Assembly: GCA_021203425.1 (NCBI GenBank)
Contig: JAJQBF010000124.1
Location: forward strand, 1 to 11,575
Length of the DNA stretch: 11,575 bases
Direction of reading: 5' to 3'
From: Clostridiales bacterium
Lineage (GTDB): Bacteria > Bacillota > Clostridia > Lachnospirales > CAG-274
Part shown: piece by piece, positions 6,590 through 11,575 of the stretch
How positions within the stretch are numbered: the stretch's first letter is position 1
Layout: each line of letters begins with the position of its first letter
Position numbers and translations under genes: made by a program
The notes under the pieces: generated by a model
The model's database searches: none
What the model saw: only the letters and a program-made list of their open reading frames with translations
Told to the model about the DNA's origin: nothing

Positions 6590-7996
6590 ATGTTTTATTA
6601 TAACAAGAGATACAATTTAATAGAAAGAAATGAATTTTCCTATCCTTTGCAGGATGTCAAGGAGCCTAATCTTTACAAAAATCTTTACAGCTACGACGAA
6701 GTGCCTAAAATCGCTTTTAACCGCCGTATTGTACCTATAGAGGTTCCCAACGAAATCTGGATAACCGACACAACCTTCCGAGACGGTCAGCAGGCAAGAG
6801 AACCCTATACTGTTGAACAAATTGTAACAATATACAAAATGCTCAATGAACTGGGCGGTCCAAATGGAAAGATAAAGCAGTCGGAATTTTTCATATATTC
6901 CAAAAAAGATCAGGAGGCCGTTTATAAATGTCTTGAGCTTGGCTATAAGGCTCCCGAGGTTACAACATGGATAAGAGCCACAAAAGAAGACTTCGAGCTT
7001 GCCAAGTCAATAGGCATAAGAGAAACGGGCATACTTGTTTCCTGCTCCGATTATCATATTTTCCAAAAAATGAAGTCTACAAGAAGCAAGATTATAGATA
7101 AATATATAAAGGTTATAAGCGACTGTATAGAAATGGGAATTTACCCAAGATGTCACTTTGAAGATATTACAAGAGCAGATTTTTACGGTTTTGTTGTGCC
7201 CTTTGCCGAAAGACTCAGCGATTTGTCAAAGCAGTCCGGCATACCCATTAAAATAAGAGCCTGTGACACAATGGGCTACGGTGTTTCAATCCCCGGTACG
7301 GTTATGCCCCGCTCCGTCGCCGGCTTAATCTACGGTCTGCGTCATCACGCTCAGATTCCTTCGGAATGTCTTGAATGGCATGGTCACAACGACTTCTACA
7401 GAGCCGTTACAAATGCCACAACGGCATGGTTTTACGGCTGCAGCTCGGTAAATACTTCTCTTTTTGGAATAGGCGAAAGAACCGGCAACACCCCTCTTGA
7501 GGCTATGGTTATGGAATATGCCCAGCTGAGAGGAACCCTTGACGGTATGGACACAACGGTTATAACCGATATCGCCGAATATTTCGAAAAGGAAATAGGC
7601 TATGAAATACCGCCTATGACTCCCTTTGTAGGCAAAAACTTTAACGTCACAAAGGCAGGAATCCATGCCGACGGAATACTTAAAAACGAGGAAATTTACA
7701 ACATATTCAACACAGAAAAATTACTTAAGCGTCCTGTTAAGGTTGCCGTTTCAAAAACTTCTGGCTTGGCAGGTATAGCCTACTGGCTTAATTCAAATTA
7801 TAAAGACAAAGAATTCGGCAAGAGAGACAAAATAACCAGAGCCATAAAGGCATGGGTTGACCGCCAGTTTGAAAACGGCAGAGTCACCGCCATAGGCGAT
7901 AAGGAGCTTAAGAAAATTGCCGACAGAATCATTATCGACAAAGACAGGAAATTTGCCGAAAAACTTCTTTTGGGAGAGGAAGACAACGAAAATTAA
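6590..7996 (+). CDS. Isopropylmalate/homocitrate synthase-family enzyme, candidate Re-citrate synthase
   Basis: This 468-residue member of the HMGL-like (DRE-TIM) family condenses acetyl-CoA with a 2-oxo acid. It has DTTFRDGQQAR at 60-70 (the DRE metal and substrate motif), WHGHND with the metal-binding HxH at 264-266, and GIGERTGNTP with Asn at 300. A helical C-terminal subdomain follows. The allosteric LeuA dimer domain of leucine-biosynthetic isopropylmalate synthase is not apparent. The long N-terminal lead (about 55 residues) and the ITDTTFRDGQQAR wording resemble the Re-citrate synthases described from Clostridium kluyveri and relatives. That would mean citrate from acetyl-CoA and oxaloacetate, feeding 2-oxoglutarate and glutamate. 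Neither aconitase nor isocitrate dehydrogenase is adjacent, so specificity is inferred. The start has AGGAGG at 6576-6581. It is followed after 15 bases by the RseC-family gene. Confidence 0.8.
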   Translation: MFYYNKRYNLIERNEFSYPLQDVKEPNLYKNLYSYDEVPKIAFNRRIVPIEVPNEIWITDTTFRDGQQAREPYTVEQIVTIYKMLNELGGPNGKIKQSEFFIYSKKDQEAVYKCLELGYKAPEVTTWIRATKEDFELAKSIGIRETGILVSCSDYHIFQKMKSTRSKIIDKYIKVISDCIEMGIYPRCHFEDITRADFYGFVVPFAERLSDLSKQSGIPIKIRACDTMGYGVSIPGTVMPRSVAGLIYGLRHHAQIPSECLEWHGHNDFYRAVTNATTAWFYGCSSVNTSLFGIGERTGNTPLEAMVMEYAQLRGTLDGMDTTVITDIAEYFEKEIGYEIPPMTPFVGKNFNVTKAGIHADGILKNEEIYNIFNTEKLLKRPVKVAVSKTSGLAGIAYWLNSNYKDKEFGKRDKITRAIKAWVDRQFENGRVTAIGDKELKKIADRIIIDKDRKFAEKLLLGEEDNEN

Positions 7997-8011
7997 AAGG
8001 AGGTTTTGGCT

Positions 8012-8455
8012 TTGGCTGAAATAGGAAAGGTTATAGCCTGTGAAGGAGATCAGGTAAGGCTTATTTTAAAAAGACGTGAAGCCTGCGGAAAATGCAGAGC
8101 CTGTACGACAGGCTTAACCGAAAAGGATATGGAGATGAAGGCAAGAAATCTCTGCGGCGCAAAGGTCGGCGACAGGGTTGAGGTTTCTATAGAACAGACA
8201 AACTTCTTAAAGGCTGTCATAATAATGTATGGAATTCCCCTTTTGGTATTTTTTGCCGGAATTTTAATAGGTTATTACGGCGGAATTTATATGAAAGTCG
8301 CAAACCCCAACATAACTTCGATAATTTTAGGCGTTTTCCTTACGGCGCTGACATATTTTGTAATTCACAAAAACGAAAAAAGATGGAGCAACGGTCAGTT
8401 TCTCCCCTCGGCTGTAAAAATCGCCGATGAAGAAGAGACTGAAAACAAAGAATAA
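8012..8455 (+). CDS. RseC/MucC family membrane protein
   Basis: This 147-residue protein has the RseC/MucC (PF04246) layout. A cytoplasmic N-terminal region carries a cysteine cluster (C25, C28, C31 in CGKCRAC, plus C48), and two membrane helices follow at about 68-91 and 97-116. A charged tail rich in Glu ends the protein. In proteobacteria relatives modulate sigma-E or help reduce SoxR. In Clostridia they are often found near electron-transport genes, with no firm role. TTG at 8012 is chosen as start, since AAAGGAGG (7996-8003) lies eight bases upstream. An in-frame TTG at 8006 would be only two bases from that site. It is probably co-transcribed with the upstream synthase and ends at the terminator at 8472-8508. 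Confidence 0.85.
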   Translation: MAEIGKVIACEGDQVRLILKRREACGKCRACTTGLTEKDMEMKARNLCGAKVGDRVEVSIEQTNFLKAVIIMYGIPLLVFFAGILIGYYGGIYMKVANPNITSIILGVFLTALTYFVIHKNEKRWSNGQFLPSAVKIADEEETENKE

Positions 8456-8471
8456 TCTCAATCTCAGACAG

Positions 8472-8508
8472 AAAAACCCCCTCGAGGCAATACCCGAGGG
8501 GATTTTTG
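8472..8508. terminator. Bidirectional intrinsic terminator between convergent units
   Basis: CCCCTCG (8478-8484) and CGAGGGG (8495-8501) form a GC-rich stem with a 10-base loop, flanked by an A run (8472-8476) and a T run (8503-8507). It therefore terminates the RseC unit on the plus strand and the pectinesterase/small-peptide unit on the minus strand. Confidence 0.9.
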
Positions 8509-8514
8509 TTTATA

Positions 8515-8652
8515 TTAGTAGTTGATTATATTTGCTGCAGATATTTCCGCAAAGCTTGTCTGGTTCGTTGAGGTTGTAACCGGATCATCTGCAATATCCC
8601 TTGCGCTTTGAAAGCTTATTAACCTTAATTCAGGTTTTTCATATTTTTTCAT
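8515..8652 (-). CDS. 45-residue MKKYEKPEL-type small peptide
   Basis: A complete short gene encodes 45 residues. It begins MKKYEKPELRLISFQSARD, has a polar middle rich in Asp, Thr, Ser and Asn (DDPVTTSTNQ), and ends AANIINY before TAA. Position supports it: it lies 35 bases past the pectinesterase stop, reads the same way, and is followed immediately by the terminator. Purine-rich AAGGAGG and AGGAAAAGG sequences precede the ATG, with the better site about 13 bases away. There is no signal peptide, membrane segment or cysteine. Short Firmicutes proteins starting MKKYEKP are familiar and sometimes listed as putative peptide precursors, but their role is unknown to me. No modifying enzyme or exporter is present. 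The function is unknown. Confidence 0.7.
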   Translation of the reverse strand: MKKYEKPELRLISFQSARDIADDPVTTSTNQTSFAEISAANIINY

Positions 8653-8687
8653 ATTCCTTTTCCTGCCTCCTTAAGCAATACCTTTGA

Positions 8688-11435
8688 TTATTGCTGTAAT
8701 TGTGTTCCGCTTGAATATAATGTGTTTCCCCCTGTTGTTACAACATAGGTATATACATATATACCGCTTAAATCAATTGATTCACTGAGATCACTGAGAA
8801 CAGCACCGTAAACATAACCGCCGTCTTCTGAGTAATATTCCTCTTCATCAAATGTTATCTTGTCGTAAACAGTGGTTGAACTGCCGCTGTTACTGCCGCT
8901 TATTCCCGAGAAATCTGTCACAGCACTGTCTGTTGTAAAGTAAATACCAACTTCTGAAACCTTTTCGGCATAATCAGTCGGAATAGCGCCGTAAACAAGA
9001 AGTTTTGTACTGTCGGAGTTAAAGCCCTCTCCGCAGTAAGTAAATACACATTCCGTAAGATCATCAGAAGAAGATGTTGAGGAAGTTGTAGTAACAAGAG
9101 TAATACTATAGAGATAAGCTGAGTCTGTAGCAACTATTTCAACATAACCTTTTGTTACATCATCAGCTGTTGCCGTATATTCTGTTGTGTCGGAAGTTGC
9201 TGCAGTTCCGCCCACTGTAAAATAATAGTAGTTGGGATATGAAACTACTGTTACTGTATCTCCTACAGACTGAACAGGAACTTTAATAATAGTACCGCTG
9301 TTAAACTGTGCGTCAGATGTTCTTTGTGCAAGCTTACCGTTTGTAGCGTCTACAGTTAAAACATATTCACTTGAAGTTCCCGTTACTGTTCCGGTTGTTC
9401 CGCTTATCGATGTTCCGTCAGTATCATTACCCAAATCGGTTTTAGCATTTTGGAAATCCCAAGTTACCGTTGTAGTATCGCTTTCCTCATCATCTTCTGT
9501 AGGAAGTGCATATTCGGAGTTTATGTAATAGTCGGGTACCCAACTGTCAAGCATATTTACAATTACATCATCATCAGATGCCTGATCATAAACTGTGTCG
9601 GATTCTGAAAGCTGTGTGCCTGCAGAAGCTGTAAATGATGTTGAACCGTCGGTTGTATTTCCGTATTCATAGAATGTTTCACCTGAATCGGTAGAATTCA
9701 TTTTTGTCCAGCCGGTAGAGTTTATATAACCGTTTGTCTGAGTATTAAGGAATATGGCATAGGAGTTATTTCCCCAAGTTCTTCCGTAATAACCTGTTAC
9801 CGATGAATTGTCGCTTACTGTAACTTCACAGTCTCTGAAAATATAGGGACTTGTTTTGGGAGCAACAATATAGCCTACATCGCCTGTACTTCCCTGAGGA
9901 TACCACTGTAATGTACATTTGTCAAAAAGCATAGTACCTGCGCCGCAAATGTAATCAACATTTCCGCCTATTGTACATTCGTTAAAATATGCATAATTTG
10001 AAACTGGACCATTATATCCTAAAGTATCCTGAGAAGAAAGTATGGAGCATTTATAAAATTCTGCATGTTTACCATTTAAAGCAAGAGCGTTTGCTCTTTC
10101 CTTTTGTGAATACAAGTCTGCAAGTCCGGTTCCTGTTTCTGTTCTGTCCACATAAGTTATAGTACAGTCATTTGTACCTCTTTCAACACCGTCTTTCAGT
10201 TCCTTTTCGGTAACTTCATAATTAAATGTATTCTTAAATGTTACATTTTCAGCCTTAAAATAGTCGCCTGTTACAATTACAACACCGCCCCAGAAAGCTG
10301 TGCTTGTATTTGTTTTTTCATATTTGTCTCTGAAAAGAGCTTCACTGTAATAACCGTCTGAATCGACAGAATAATATTTACATATAACTCCGTAATACCA
10401 GCTTACTGTATAACCGCCGCCGTCGATTGTAACATAATCTGCATCAACGTGAACCTGTTCCTGAAGGTCTGACGTAAGAGTGATTGTAACTCTGCCGTCT
10501 TCGCCACTTGCTCTTGAGGTTGCGTTGATAGCCTCGAAAGCCTTTGTAAGTGAAGAATAGTCGCTGCCTTCGGCAGAACCTACAGTAATTTCATAACTGT
10601 CTATGGCACTTGCCGCAGCTGTGCTTTCAAGATAAACCTCATTTTCATTTGTTCCGCTTGTAACAGTTACTCTGTCGCTTGTTGTATAACCGGAAACACC
10701 TGTTATAGTTGTTTCATAGTCTCCGGCAGGAAGAGTAGCCGTATAGCTTGTACCCGATATTTCTGCGTTATAATAATCGCCATAATAGGGGTCTGTAAAT
10801 GTAATTACGGCAGATGAAAGATCCGGTGCTGCATCATCTTCGGCTGTAATACTTCCCGAAAGTTCATATGTATTGGTTTTGTCTTTTTCTGTATATTCTG
10901 TAGTGTTGTCGGCAGTTATTTTTGTGATATAGCCGCCGGAAGTAACCGTAACCTAAACATAAGAGACATTGCTTGATGCATCGTCTGCAAAAGTGCTGCC
11001 TGCAATAAGATCATCAGGTCTTACAACGTAGGAGCCGTCGCCGGTTATTGTCCAAGTTCCCGTACCTATAGCATAAATTTCATTTGAGTAAGTGTCAATA
11101 GTTATGGTAGTTCCGCTCTGCGCCGGAAGATAAAGAATCGTGCCTGTATTAATCTGTGCATAGCTTGTACTGTTAGAGCCGAGTTTTCCGCTTGTGGCAT
11201 CTACATATACTGCACTGTATTCGTCATCGGCATCTACAAACAGCCACGTTGAACTGCCCTGATAAGCATATCGCGATGATGCTCCTGCATCTTCATAAAG
11301 TGTATAAAGTGCATCTGCAAAGTTCCACTCATAGCTGTTCGCTCCGTCATAGGCGAAAGCCGTTACCGACAGGCTCGTCAGCGCCATAATCACTGAAAGA
11401 ATTACGGCTAATGTCTTGCTTAGTTTTTGTTTCAA
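8688..11435 (-). pseudogene. Secreted multidomain pectin methylesterase interrupted by an in-frame TAG
   Basis: One frame of 915 codons is open except for TAG at codon 161 (10953-10955). The enzyme removes methyl groups from pectin outside the cell. Start is TTG at 11435 behind AAGGAGGAGG. A signal peptide of about 28 residues ends AFA. A beta-rich module (35-161, WNF at 37, DATSGKL at 79) is followed by an Ig- or CarboxypepD-reg-like domain (about 185-270). The pectinesterase beta-helix (about 280-600) has AENVTF at 394, QDTL with Asp470, GNVDYICG with Asp494, and GRTW with Arg552, the three expected catalytic residues. A second copy of the module (657-782) and an unidentified C-terminal domain (about 790-915) complete it. 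No sorting signal or dockerin is seen. Codons 162-428 lack any ATG, and the first GTG at 10151 falls inside the catalytic domain, so an active enzyme needs read-through of TAG. Confidence 0.85.
9090..9467 (-). repeat. Second copy of a duplicated beta-rich module in the pectinesterase
   Basis: Residues about 657-782 repeat the N-terminal module (codons 35-161, about 10953-11333). WNF aligns with WDF, DATSGKL with DATNGKL, and AQINTGTILYLPAQSG with AQFNSGTIIKVPVQSVG, in the same order and at similar spacing. Such flanking modules in secreted polysaccharidases are usually carbohydrate-binding. Binding is inferred, and the family was not identified. Confidence 0.65.
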
Positions 11436-11463
11436 AGTGTTTCCTCCTCCTTATTGTGAAAAT

Positions 11464-11491
11464 ATAATATAAATTTTTCGGTTGCGAACAA
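11464..11491 (-). promoter_or_regulatory. Possible promoter of the pectinesterase unit
   Basis: On the minus strand TTGTTC (11491-11486), 16 bases and TATTAT (11469-11464) form an imperfect sigma-A-like promoter about 30 bases from the TTG start. A second -10-like TATACT (11559-11554) would have its -35 outside the window, so the true promoter is uncertain. Confidence 0.35.
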
Positions 11492-11499
11492 GACTTTCG

Positions 11500-11526
11500 G
11501 GCTGTTTTGTCCCCAAAAAAACAGCC
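11500..11526. repeat. Perfect 9-bp inverted repeat upstream of the pectinesterase gene
   Basis: GGCTGTTTT (11500-11508) and AAAACAGCC (11518-11526) are perfect inverted arms around a 9-base spacer. No T run follows on either strand, so it is not a terminator. If the proximal promoter is used, the repeat lies eight bases upstream of its -35 and could be an operator. If transcription begins further upstream, it would be a leader hairpin. Confidence 0.55.
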
Positions 11527-11575
11527 GTCTGCCCTATACTTCAACCTAACTTCAGTATACTAAATTAATTAACTT

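Noticed and set aside
7325..7666. Minus-strand open frame of 113 codons inside the synthase gene
   Set aside because: It is a shadow of a strongly conserved coding region, with no promoter, ribosome binding site or family resemblance.
10953..10955. Pyrrolysine insertion at the amber codon
   Set aside because: The position is in a secreted beta-rich module, not a methylamine methyltransferase. No pyl genes are visible, and TAG ends another gene in the window.

Overview
The window looks like chromosomal DNA of a low-to-mid GC, endospore-forming member of the Clostridia (Bacillota). The evidence is a SpoIIID-type sporulation regulator behind a possible sigma-E promoter, an RseC-family membrane protein, a candidate anaerobic Re-type citrate synthase, strong AGGAGG ribosome binding sites, frequent TTG/GTG starts and a secreted pectin-degrading enzyme. 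The species cannot be named from the sequence alone. No tRNA, rRNA, CRISPR array, insertion sequence or phage gene was seen.

Left part, minus strand. spoIIID (54-305) is a separate unit with its own terminator. Upstream of it, and reading the same way, is a probable operon starting at the 6349-6377 promoter. Its order is class I/II aminotransferase (6309-5113), DNA methyltransferase without a restriction partner (5091-4294), CPA1-type K+ or Na+/H+ antiporter (4211-2618), and two Gfo/Idh/MocA oxidoreductases (2601-1465 and 1468-419, stop and start overlapping). The antiporter is broken by a one-base frameshift in a run of seven A. Both halves are otherwise intact and align exactly end to end once one A is removed.

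Middle part, plus strand. From 6450 a near-consensus promoter reads right. Its predicted transcript begins at once with a compact two-stem RNA ending in six U, then a strong RBS and an isopropylmalate/homocitrate/Re-citrate-synthase-like enzyme (6590-7996). An RseC-family protein (8012-8455) follows 15 bases later. A GC-rich bidirectional terminator (8472-8508) closes this unit and also the convergent unit from the right.

Right part, minus strand. One long secreted multidomain pectin methylesterase occupies 11435-8688. It is in a single reading frame throughout but is interrupted by one in-frame TAG at 10953-10955 (codon 161). It carries a signal peptide, two copies of a WNF/WDF...DATSGKL-type beta-rich module flanking the catalytic beta-helix, an Ig-like or carboxypeptidase-regulatory-like insert and an unidentified C-terminal domain. 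A previously easy-to-miss 45-residue gene (8652-8515) of the MKKYEKPEL type lies 35 bases downstream.

The items most worth a second look are the in-frame amber in the pectinesterase, the A7 frameshift in the antiporter, the unassigned 5' leader RNA, and the small peptide gene in the pectinesterase unit. Two disrupted but otherwise pristine genes in 11.6 kb raise the question of real inactivation versus recoding, slippage or sequence error.
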